The translations under genes were made by a program, and so were the position numbers. This document shows, piece by piece, positions 1 through 6,547 of a stretch of 7,381 nt of DNA. The notes below the pieces were generated by a model that was given only the letters and a program-made list of their open reading frames with translations, did not search any database and was not told the origin of the DNA. The DNA comes from Methylococcales bacterium (GTDB lineage: Bacteria > Pseudomonadota > Gammaproteobacteria > Methylococcales > Methylomonadaceae), in contig JAGLUC010000507.1 of NCBI GenBank assembly GCA_023134955.1, positions 1-7,381 on the forward strand, written 5' to 3'. Each line of letters begins with the position of its first letter. Positions within the stretch are counted from its first letter, which is position 1.

Positions 1-33
1 GAGTATGCCAACATAACAGGTGCTTTAGAGCTA

Positions 34-71
34 GGGTCAGATACAAATTATATTTAATGTGTATCTGACCC
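34..71. repeat. 12-bp perfect inverted repeat, GGGTCAGATACA type
   Basis: Arms GGGTCAGATACA (34-45) and TGTATCTGACCC (60-71) are perfectly complementary around an AT-rich 14-nt loop (46-59), so either strand can fold into a hairpin. Palindromes beginning GGGTCAG are often seen beside RAYT/Y1 (REP-associated tyrosine) transposase genes in gammaproteobacteria, and a remnant of such a transposase lies at once to the right. It is therefore probably a REP-like or transposon-end hairpin. It has no T-tract typical of an intrinsic terminator. Confidence 0.75.
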
Positions 72-99
72 CAGTTATTTGCCAGTTATTCCAGTTATT
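71..99. repeat. Three short direct copies of CCAGTTATT
   Basis: CCAGTTATT occurs at 71-79, 82-90 and 91-99, starting at the right foot of the palindrome. The first two copies are separated by 2 nt and the last two are directly adjacent. This looks like local slippage duplication at the edge of the mobile-element remnant. It is far too short and irregular to be a CRISPR array. Confidence 0.7.
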
Positions 100-111
100 G
101 AAATCTTACAA

Positions 112-291
112 TCAATCATTTTTATCTGCCTTAACCTGATTTGCAGTTAGACTCAACGTTGAATAATGCACATCAAAATAATCAGCAATCCTCTTATGCC
201 TAGTGTTTTCTAGTAATCTTGATAGCCTGCCCCTCCCTTTTTTTTCGTCGCCATAAGCGCTAGCTCCCTTGACTTTTGTAGCTGCTAATTT
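112..291 (-). pseudogene. C-terminal remnant of a RAYT/Y1-type transposase
   Basis: This minus-strand frame is open from a TAG at 292-294 down to a TGA at 112-114 and has no convincing start. Its key segment, IADYFDVHYSTLS (151-189), matches the helix-turn-helix 'EIGxYFGVHYSTVSR' motif typical of the C-terminus of Y1/REP-associated tyrosine transposases. The catalytic HUH domain is absent, because the frame is replaced upstream by the tail of the lipoprotein gene, which it overlaps by a few bases. The GGGTCAG palindrome just downstream is the kind of element these enzymes are associated with. I read it as the decayed end of an old mobile element. The family call rests on this one motif, from memory. 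Confidence 0.6.
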
Positions 292-2675
292 CTACAGCCA
301 GAATCTAATCTATAAGGTAATTGATCTCTTATCTTGTTGGGTGTGGATGGATTGCAATATAAAGCCTCTTCAGAAACAGCATGACTAGAATACGACGTAT
401 CTGTAATAATAAAATCCCGTTTATAAATGCGCCAGATTATATTGACAGGGACACCGGGGTTATTTAATAAAGCTTTAATGATTTTTGATGTTTGCCGCTG
501 ATTTATGAGCTTATTAGCAAGGGCTTCATCAATATTTGGGTGACTAGCAAGTGTTAAAGCATAAGAGTCATTTTTATCATATATAGCATGTAAAATTTTT
601 ATGGGCGTATTTCTATTTTTGGCTAAATTGCCAGCACCCCAACCATTAAAGTATATTTTCTGTAGTATTGCCGTAGGTGTATTTTCATTATTCGTTAAAG
701 ATAAAGCATATTTTTTTATCATCTGTTCGTCTTTAAAATCAGAAAAATAATCAGCTAATTCTTTAGTCGTTAGCCCTTTATTTTGTATCATCTCTCTAAA
801 GTAATGTTTTGGTAATTTTTTTAGCACACTATTAGGAACAGCCGTATTTTGTGCAATATATTGAGTGTTACTACTTATCCCTCTATTCTTTGCTTCTTTT
901 TGTATGATTTTCTCCCAAATATTGATGGGGGTATTAATTGATAGGGCTAAAAATTTGAAATTCTTTTTTGATTTATACAATTCATAAAACACTTCTTTAG
1001 GAAATTGAGGGTGGTTTAATAAGTTTACGCTAACCCCTTCAGCCGCATAGATGTCTAAAAGAATACTTTTGGGGGTATTGGGGTTTGCTAATAGCCAACT
1101 AATCGCAGATCCCACAAGACCTTTTCTTTCTTTCACAATTTCATATAAAGATTTCAAAACATTTGGATTCACTCTTTTATCACGATAAGCTTTATATTCG
1201 GCAAAAAATACTCCAGGGTATAGTTTAATCACTTTATTTAGTGTAGATACTGATACCGAATTTTTTTTAAATAAACTTTTAGCCACGGAAGAACTAAATA
1301 TAAATCGATCATATCCTTGTATTTCTGAAAGAGATTCTAGCAACGTCATTGCAAGTTTATTAGCTATTTTTTGAGGTGTTTTTGGGTTACCTAATAGGTT
1401 AATCTTGGCACTTCTATTAAGACCTGTCTTATATATCTTAGTGAGAACATGGCTAGGCGTTCTTAGGTCAGTTGCCAATTTTGTAATAATACGAGGATGT
1501 TTAAATTTTTTAGTTTTACCCTCATCAACAATACTTTTGTTTTTGTTAAATAATACCTCTAACCTGCCAGAAATATCGGCATTATTGTCCATAGCAATGA
1601 GTGAAAGTCTTTCATCTAGTTTTTCATCTACAAACCACTGATCGTTAGTATGGACATCTTTGGCTTTAGCCTCCCTAATATCCATTTGCTCATATTTATC
1701 CTTAGCTACGAGAGAAATCGGCTCTGCTTCCAGTCCTTTCCTTAAACTGTAAGTTTCATATATATGCCCATAATGCCCCTGATAATATCTATCAGCAACA
1801 CCGCCACAGCTTTCCTGAGGTAATTTATTTGCTGCCTTGATAGGTATAGCATCTATGAATTCATTGATAATTATTTCATTTTTATAAAATTGATTATTGA
1901 AAACTGAAAAGTCCAGAGTCAATACACCTTTTATGCTAGAATTCTTAAAGTAAAAAACTGATTGCTCTGTCTTAGGGTATACCGTACTTTTGGGGATACG
2001 CCATATTAATTCGCGCTTATAGCCCTTGACAGGTAATTGTTCTGAAAAAGGCAACTCTGATTTTGCAATAGCGATTAACCCTGTGTTTTTTGGGCTTATC
2101 ATTTTAATAACAAAATTATCGCCCATTTCACGGATGTGTAATTTCGTTATATTATTAGTTGAATTACCATGATCACTTATTCTGTACCCAACCTCTTTAT
2201 CAGGATGAATAATAAGACGGTGACTTTGTTGAGTTGTCTGCCGCCGCCTCGCAATATCATAAGGATAAATATAGAGGGGGGTTTCTTTAGAAGAATGATT
2301 AAGCACAAGAGATAAATCCACATCTCTACCATGATAGCCCATAAATCTACGTTTAAAAGTATGGTCTTTATTCCGATGTTTACGTTGCATTATCCTTACA
2401 GCATCATATTTTTTTGAGTAAACAACAAAGCCCTTTTCATCTGTCGTTAATTCGCTAATTTTTACACCACTTGATAAATATCCCCTAGAAAAATCTATTA
2501 TGGTCATTTCTGCATTAGGTATTGGCTTACAGTTATAATCCACAAACCTGAATACCATTTTATTTTTATTAAAAGGGTTTATACACCCTTGCAACAGTAA
2601 TAATACAGAAAATATTACACTTATTTTGCTGGCTTTTTTCATACATTCTTTACAATAGGTATTAAGTGCATACAT
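285..2675 (-). CDS. Outer-membrane-type lipoprotein with LRV-like repeats
   Basis: The protein has 796 residues. The N-terminus carries a lipoprotein signal peptide: basic KKASK (13-17), a hydrophobic core (18-28) and lipobox LQGC with the lipidated Cys at 31. The next residue is Ile rather than Asp, which fits sorting to the outer membrane. Residues about 40-90 (PIPNAEM, TTDEKGF) resemble a carboxypeptidase-regulatory-like beta-sandwich. Residues 100-300 look beta-rich and are unrecognised. From about 399 to 787 there are roughly eleven repeats of pattern L-x-x-N-P-x-T-P-x-x-I-L-x-x-I-Y, e.g. LLANPNTPKSILLDIY at 528 and LAKNRNTPIKILHAIY at 684, matching variant leucine-rich (LRV) alpha-solenoid repeats. 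The start at 2675 is chosen for its GAGGAAA ribosome site. An ATG at 2642 would give a shorter, more typical signal peptide but has no good site. Its role is unknown; a binding scaffold on the outer membrane is inferred. Confidence 0.88.
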   Translation of the reverse strand: MYALNTYCKECMKKASKISVIFSVLLLLQGCINPFNKNKMVFRFVDYNCKPIPNAEMTIIDFSRGYLSSGVKISELTTDEKGFVVYSKKYDAVRIMQRKHRNKDHTFKRRFMGYHGRDVDLSLVLNHSSKETPLYIYPYDIARRRQTTQQSHRLIIHPDKEVGYRISDHGNSTNNITKLHIREMGDNFVIKMISPKNTGLIAIAKSELPFSEQLPVKGYKRELIWRIPKSTVYPKTEQSVFYFKNSSIKGVLTLDFSVFNNQFYKNEIIINEFIDAIPIKAANKLPQESCGGVADRYYQGHYGHIYETYSLRKGLEAEPISLVAKDKYEQMDIREAKAKDVHTNDQWFVDEKLDERLSLIAMDNNADISGRLEVLFNKNKSIVDEGKTKKFKHPRIITKLATDLRTPSHVLTKIYKTGLNRSAKINLLGNPKTPQKIANKLAMTLLESLSEIQGYDRFIFSSSVAKSLFKKNSVSVSTLNKVIKLYPGVFFAEYKAYRDKRVNPNVLKSLYEIVKERKGLVGSAISWLLANPNTPKSILLDIYAAEGVSVNLLNHPQFPKEVFYELYKSKKNFKFLALSINTPINIWEKIIQKEAKNRGISSNTQYIAQNTAVPNSVLKKLPKHYFREMIQNKGLTTKELADYFSDFKDEQMIKKYALSLTNNENTPTAILQKIYFNGWGAGNLAKNRNTPIKILHAIYDKNDSYALTLASHPNIDEALANKLINQRQTSKIIKALLNNPGVPVNIIWRIYKRDFIITDTSYSSHAVSEEALYCNPSTPNKIRDQLPYRLDSGCRN

Positions 2676-2680
2676 GCTTA

Positions 2681-2687
2681 TTTCCTC
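2681..2687 (-). promoter_or_regulatory. Ribosome binding site that decides the lipoprotein start
   Basis: On the minus strand GAGGAAA lies 5 nt before the ATG at 2675. The alternative in-frame ATG at 2642, which would give a more conventional signal peptide, is preceded only by AT-rich sequence without a Shine-Dalgarno match. The upstream start is therefore preferred. Confidence 0.65.
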
Positions 2688-2701
2688 ATTAAGAAAGTCA
2701 A

Positions 2702-2719
2702 GGGGTCAGAATATTCCCG
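2702..2719. repeat. GGGGTCAG motif followed by GAATATTC palindrome
   Basis: GGGGTCAG at 2702-2709 repeats the core of the palindrome at 34-71 but without a partner arm. It is followed by the 8-bp palindrome GAATATTC (2709-2716). It sits between the two membrane/lipoprotein genes, in what looks like the lipoprotein promoter region. Next to it, AAAGTCAAGGG (2694-2704) is a perfect inverted copy of CCCTTGACTTT at 266-276 beyond the other end of the lipoprotein gene. Confidence 0.5.
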
Positions 2720-2738
2720 TGTTAACTATCTTTAACAA
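2710..2738 (-). promoter_or_regulatory. Candidate sigma-70 promoter for the lipoprotein gene
   Basis: On the minus strand TTGTTA (2733-2738) and AATATT (2710-2715) are separated by exactly 17 bp, and each matches four of six consensus positions. Transcription would start near 2703, about 28 nt before the ATG at 2675. The call rests on consensus and spacing alone in AT-rich DNA. Confidence 0.3.
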
Positions 2739-3128
2739 TTATTTTTTATTATATTTTCTGAAACGGGTATAGGTCGTAATAGTGGAAATATAAATGACAA
2801 CTAAGGTGCCGAACATCCAATAGAAGCTGTAGTCATAATTTTTTGTATAGATAGCGAAAGATAAAATCCAAGCAAAAGTAAGTCCACCAGTAATCATAAC
2901 TACTGTGGTGAGAGCACTGGCAATAGGATAAGCATCTAACCTTTTAGACTTTGCAATAATAGTGATGATGGAGTTTCCTAAAAAGATAAGGAAGAAAGCA
3001 AACAAGGAAAATCCAAATGTTTCATCAGGAGCTAGTCCCCATCTAGCTGTTTGGTTCGATGTACTTAAGAAAAGTGATAGACCAAATAAAAAGAGTAGAA
3101 GAAATAGATTAAAATTATTTATTTTCAT
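2739..3128 (-). CDS. Four-helix inner-membrane protein, unrecognised family
   Basis: The protein has 129 residues and four hydrophobic segments at about 6-22, 36-58, 68-92 and 98-118. A short basic loop (KSKR) lies between the second and third, and the C-terminus is strongly basic (RFRKYNKK). The ATG at 3128 is preceded by a modest GAG-type ribosome site about 9 nt away. No catalytic or binding motif is visible. The pattern GL-x-P-D-E, helix, basic loop, helix, GG-x-x-FA-x-I-x-x-F, helix is shared with the split membrane protein upstream (3501-3904), so the two look like paralogues. It lies 63 nt before the lipoprotein gene and follows a possible terminator, so it may have its own promoter. 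Partnership with the lipoprotein is inferred from position only. Confidence 0.8.
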   Translation of the reverse strand: MKINNFNLFLLLFLFGLSLFLSTSNQTARWGLAPDETFGFSLFAFFLIFLGNSIITIIAKSKRLDAYPIASALTTVVMITGGLTFAWILSFAIYTKNYDYSFYWMFGTLVVIYISTITTYTRFRKYNKK

Positions 3129-3160
3129 TTAAACGCACTCAAGTGAAACAGTTTCGTTAT

Positions 3161-3186
3161 AAAAATAAGTAAACTAGCAGTTTACT
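3161..3186 (-). terminator. Weak intrinsic terminator between small membrane genes
   Basis: An 8-bp perfect stem AGTAAACT/AGTTTACT (3168-3175 with 3179-3186) has a 3-nt loop and, in minus-strand orientation, is followed by TTATTTTTAT. The stem is AT-rich, so termination may be only partial. It would end transcripts coming from the genes on the right and leave the four-helix protein gene at 2739-3128 needing a separate start. Confidence 0.45.
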
Positions 3187-3363
3187 CAATTAATTTCTTT
3201 TGGTCTTGTTTTTTGCTCTTCGGACTCTTTCGCTTTTTCCTAGTTTTCCAGCACGGTGGGAATCCCAGCAATTATCACAAAATTTTACAATTAAAATGTT
3301 GGGCTAAGTTTGTTTTAACCACAAAACAAAAAAGAATGCTGCTGTCACAGCCTCTATCGCCAA

Positions 3364-3504
3364 CTACAATATTGATTGTATTGCTTGAGAAGGTGCATCA
3401 TTAAATAACGATAAAATTGGAGGCTGTCCTGCCACCATCTCGTAGATAGTAAATAATACAGAAATTGTCCAAAAGAATGCACACAGAGCTGTAATGATTT
3501 TCAT
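3364..3504 (-). CDS. Small single-helix membrane protein, possibly truncated by amber
   Basis: A 46-residue protein starts MKIITALCAFFWT. It has one hydrophobic helix (about 3-20), a polar tail with QPP at 27-29, and a TAG stop at 3364-3366. Its ATG overlaps the TGA stop of the preceding frame (ATGA at 3501-3504), and AAAGGA lies 6 nt upstream (3511-3516), so translational coupling is likely. Past the TAG the same frame reads LAIEAVTAAFFFVLWLKQT and then another TAG (3304-3306). The added stretch is a plausible second membrane helix with a Lys cap. The gene may therefore be a 65-residue two-helix protein cut by a nonsense mutation. No family is recognised. Confidence 0.6.
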   Translation of the reverse strand: MKIITALCAFFWTISVLFTIYEMVAGQPPILSLFNDAPSQAIQSIL

Positions 3505-3904
3505 TTGTTATCCTTTATTCCTAATATTTCATTGATTGAATCAGCTTTATCAAGCCTAAGTTGCCGATATTGTTTTTTTGGAATATTAAAACTCCAAACC
3601 ACTACAATAAGGTTTATTAAAACCACTATAAATAATGCCGCTAAAATACCGTTATGTGTTGAGAAATAAGATTCCTGAAAAGCAGCTATAAAAGCAAATA
3701 CAGACCCCCCCATAACAATAGCAGGAGAAAGCTAATCAATGAGCAAATCACTGTCAACCAGAGATAATTAAACCATTTTCTCCACTGTATCAACCAAACA
3801 ATAGATATAATGGCAGGCCATATTACAAATATCATTACCATTGCTTCTGCAGGAATACCACCATGTGAATAAGCTAATGAAGGCACTAACAATAATAACC
3901 ACAA
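3501..3904 (-). pseudogene. Four-helix membrane protein split at a G7 tract
   Basis: Two overlapping frames cover this gene: 3686-3904 (TTG start, 72 residues, two helices after a signal-like N-terminus) and 3501-3713 (ATG start, 70 residues, two helices, polar tail). They overlap across seven consecutive G on the minus strand (3705-3711). Joining them with one extra G there, or a -1 ribosomal slip, gives W-G-G-S-V-F-A-F and a 134-residue four-helix protein. It aligns with the intact 129-residue neighbour at 2739-3128, including I-P-A-E versus A-P-D-E and GG-x-x-FA-x-I-x-x-F at matching distances. The first frame starts 27 nt after the ankyrin gene stop, with no strong ribosome site. The second frame could also be translated by reinitiation at its own ATG. 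Frame decay, phase variation, programmed frameshift and a sequencing error in the homopolymer are all possible. Confidence 0.7.
3511..3516 (-). promoter_or_regulatory. Ribosome binding site of the 46-residue protein
   Basis: AAAGGA on the minus strand ends 6 nt before the ATG at 3504 and lies inside the coding region of the preceding frame. Together with the ATGA stop/start overlap, it supports real translation of this very short gene. Confidence 0.6.
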
Positions 3905-3931
3905 ATATTATCTAAACGTTTCTAACCCTTA

Positions 3932-6535
3932 CTATTTATCAACAATGATACTTTGATCTAATAATGCTTTTATTTGTTGCCAATCTGCTGAGTTTCTACA
4001 CGTTTTATTAGCCATTTTTAATGCTGTCATGCCTTTCTTGGTTTTTTGAGCGAAACTGGCACCATATTCAGTTAGCATAGACATGGCTTTAAGGTCACAA
4101 AAATTAGCCGCTTTTATTAGTGGGGAATTATCATAGTAATTCAATAAAATTGTTGGAATAGCACTAGCTTCTAATAGTATTTTTATAATGGGATGATTTT
4201 GGTTTGTTACTGCTCGCATCAATGCTAAAGCAGCAGGTGGTTGTAACTGATTTACATCCGCCCCTCGGTGAAGTAAATATTTGACCATAATGGGTTTGTT
4301 ATGATCAACCGCAAGGAATAATGCGGGTTTAGGATAGGCACTGCTTTTGGTATATAACGGTGTAGCAAGGTCAACACCACGAGCCAGTAATAATCTGACT
4401 GCTGAAATATTGCCACTTTCGACAGCTTCTGCCATCCCTTTTGGGCGTTCTGGATTAAAGTCATCCATCTCATCTAGTATTTTTGCAACCAATTTTGGGT
4501 CTTGCCAACCAGTAATAAGAGTCTCTAATTTGCTTGCTGAACCATAGCAATTACCTGCTAGTGGTGTTGTGCTAGACAAAGTATAACGCTCACCATAAGC
4601 CAGAGCCATTCTATCTAGCACTTTATCTTGCTTATTGACTAATTCAACATACCAATGACCTTTATCCACTTCAGTTAAGGTATGGCTGGAAAATAGAATA
4701 TTGTTATTACTGCCGTAGTTAGGTTTTAATTCTTTTACAAATCGACCTTTATAAAACCACATGTGGCGTAAGTTGTCGGTTGGGTAATCCATTAAATGAT
4801 TAAAGTAATAATAAGTGGCTGATTTGGATACAGCATCTTTTTCAATGCAATCCAACGGTCTATCACCTTTAAGACCATGACTAATCGCTGATTCTAAGAT
4901 AAACCAGGGTGCTTTGCTTTTGGCTTGAAATCGTTCAATTAAATCCGCAGCAAGTAGATTGTTATTGTCTCGTGCTATTTCATTTGCTCTTTTCCCCATA
5001 TGATTGCTCATAAAAGCATTCAGCACATCCCCTCTTTTTCTTGCTGTTTGCAATAAGACTGCCACAGCCCAGTCATTGTCTAGTCTTGTGGCTAATAATA
5101 ACGGCGTATCACCCAGTATATTGCGTTGTTGCCACTTTTGATGCGCCATAATGCTATTAATTATTATGGTGCCAAATTGCTTGTTTTTACCTTGTAACCA
5201 AAGCTTTTCTTCATGTTCTGCATATTTCAATATGGCTTCTGTTACTAAGGTCATGCCATTTTCTACTGCGAGCGTGTAAGGTTTTTCACCCTTAGCAGTG
5301 TGCATAAAAGGGTTACTACCCGTCTTCAATAACAGCAAGGCTATTTCTTGTTGCTGGTATTTAATGGCTTCAAAAAAAGGTCTCTCTCCTTGACTATTTA
5401 AGCGATGAATATTAGCTTTTGAAATGGCATCTTTAATTTTTTCAATCTCGCCTAGACGAATAAAAGCACTAATATCATCCTCACCGTTGATTATAGAACC
5501 TACTTTTATTTCATCCCAACCAGAAAAATCATCCGCCTGTTCCCACTGTTTCCAGTACTCTGACTTATAATTATGTACTGGTAGCAATACTTTAGCACTA
5601 TCAATAATCAAGCTATCAAGTACATCTTTTGGTTTGTGCCAACTATGACTTTTATCTATTCCAAGCACTTGAGCTTGTTCATTATTGGCATGAGCAATAC
5701 TAAATTTATCCAGTAAACAACCTTGCGTCCACACCTGAACCTCCCAGCTCCCTTGTTTGTCTGTCAGTAACTGCTTAGACCAAATGGCTAATTGATCTGC
5801 ACCAAGAGTAAAGTGTTGTTCTGTTGTGGGTTGATCATTAAGCAGCCAGCGGTGAGTCACTTTTTGTCCTATTCCACCGATAATCATATTGTGAAAATAA
5901 AGCTCCTGTTGATGTATTCCCAATGAATCAAGATTATCAACCGCTTGATCATTAATCACCTGACGAGTAAAAATACCCTTTAACAACATAGGAAGGTTTT
6001 TAAGACTACATGAACTAGCAACAATTTCAGTTGAGCTTTTACCTGATTCAGCAGAAATTATTAACTCATTTCCTACTGTTGGCATATATTTACATTGCGG
6101 CATAAAGCGATATATTGCAACGTAATCAGATGTTTCACAGGACCATTTAAGTAAGCCAGGAACTACGGAGGGTATAAATTGAATAACGCCATCTTCTATG
6201 CCACTTTTAATATCGTAAGTTAGCTGAATAATGCCACCCGTTTTAATTGTGGCTGATTTCAATGATTGGTCTGCATAGACTTCTGGCTTACCTAAACGAA
6301 CAGCCTCATTGGAGTCTGGCATTTCTCCATTCATGGAATAATACTGAGCAACAGCCACCTTCATCATCATCCCTGCTTGAAAACCTGCAGCAAGATGTGA
6401 GGCATTTATCATCTGCTCTCGTTCAATTTCCAGCATAGGTTTAGGTTGTAATTGCTGCCTATAACCCCACAGGCCAACGATTACAAGCAAGACTAATATA
6501 GTTGGCCACCATTTTGTTTGCGCTGACTGTGTCAT
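3932..6535 (-). CDS. Membrane-anchored pilin-like, DUF2914-like and ankyrin-repeat protein
   Basis: The protein has 867 residues, counted from the ATG at 6535, which has a near-ideal AAGGAG site; the frame is open to 6613 but that extension lacks one. One helix lies at about 11-25. Residues 49-150 resemble type IV pilin globular domains (AQYYSMNGEMPDSN, EVYAD, LKWSC, Cys133 and Cys148), without a prepilin-peptidase GFTLIE signal. Residues 188-280 look like DUF2914 (FTRQVINDQAVD, VTHRWLLND), and 547-650 like a second copy (LRHMWFYKG, GHWYVELV). Ankyrin-type repeats fill about 350-540 (GDTPLLLATR) and 696-864 (LLLARGVDL, LLHRGADVN). Topology suggests the bulk is periplasmic. The start is 10 nt after the broken pilin-like gene, whose stop overlaps its ribosome site, so the two form an operon. 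Function is unknown; envelope binding or sensing is inferred. Confidence 0.88.
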   Translation of the reverse strand: MTQSAQTKWWPTILVLLVIVGLWGYRQQLQPKPMLEIEREQMINASHLAAGFQAGMMMKVAVAQYYSMNGEMPDSNEAVRLGKPEVYADQSLKSATIKTGGIIQLTYDIKSGIEDGVIQFIPSVVPGLLKWSCETSDYVAIYRFMPQCKYMPTVGNELIISAESGKSSTEIVASSCSLKNLPMLLKGIFTRQVINDQAVDNLDSLGIHQQELYFHNMIIGGIGQKVTHRWLLNDQPTTEQHFTLGADQLAIWSKQLLTDKQGSWEVQVWTQGCLLDKFSIAHANNEQAQVLGIDKSHSWHKPKDVLDSLIIDSAKVLLPVHNYKSEYWKQWEQADDFSGWDEIKVGSIINGEDDISAFIRLGEIEKIKDAISKANIHRLNSQGERPFFEAIKYQQQEIALLLLKTGSNPFMHTAKGEKPYTLAVENGMTLVTEAILKYAEHEEKLWLQGKNKQFGTIIINSIMAHQKWQQRNILGDTPLLLATRLDNDWAVAVLLQTARKRGDVLNAFMSNHMGKRANEIARDNNNLLAADLIERFQAKSKAPWFILESAISHGLKGDRPLDCIEKDAVSKSATYYYFNHLMDYPTDNLRHMWFYKGRFVKELKPNYGSNNNILFSSHTLTEVDKGHWYVELVNKQDKVLDRMALAYGERYTLSSTTPLAGNCYGSASKLETLITGWQDPKLVAKILDEMDDFNPERPKGMAEAVESGNISAVRLLLARGVDLATPLYTKSSAYPKPALFLAVDHNKPIMVKYLLHRGADVNQLQPPAALALMRAVTNQNHPIIKILLEASAIPTILLNYYDNSPLIKAANFCDLKAMSMLTEYGASFAQKTKKGMTALKMANKTCRNSADWQQIKALLDQSIIVDK

Positions 6536-6541
6536 TATGGT

Positions 6542-6547
6542 CTCCTT
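6542..6547 (-). promoter_or_regulatory. Strong ribosome binding site for the ankyrin protein
   Basis: AAGGAG ends 6 nt before the ATG at 6535 and overlaps the TAA stop (6546-6548) of the pilin-like frame. This fixes the start 78 nt inside the longest open frame, and it indicates coupled translation of the two genes before the upstream one was broken. Confidence 0.8.

Noticed and set aside
71..99. Possible CRISPR-like repeat
   Set aside because: There are only three 9-nt copies with 0-2 nt between them and no spacers.
1405..1641. Plus-strand 78-residue open frame
   Set aside because: It lies antisense within the LRV region of the lipoprotein gene; the protein looks like a frame shadow of the repeats.
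3257..3267. TGGGAATCCCA palindrome as an operator
   Set aside because: It is a single short inverted repeat inside degenerate sequence, with no promoter beside it and no second copy.
3213..3404. Plus-strand 63-residue open frame
   Set aside because: It runs antisense to the coupled minus-strand small gene and the hydrophobic extension, and I see no recognisable family. I treat it as a shadow, though its hydrophobic start is not decisive.
4252..4547. Open frames overlapping the C-terminal ankyrin block on both strands
   Set aside because: They are out of frame with a clear ankyrin coding region and have no features of their own.
2739..6535. Toxin-immunity or secretion-effector system
   Set aside because: The mix of ankyrin protein, small membrane proteins and lipoprotein is suggestive, but no toxin domain, catalytic motif or secretion marker is visible.
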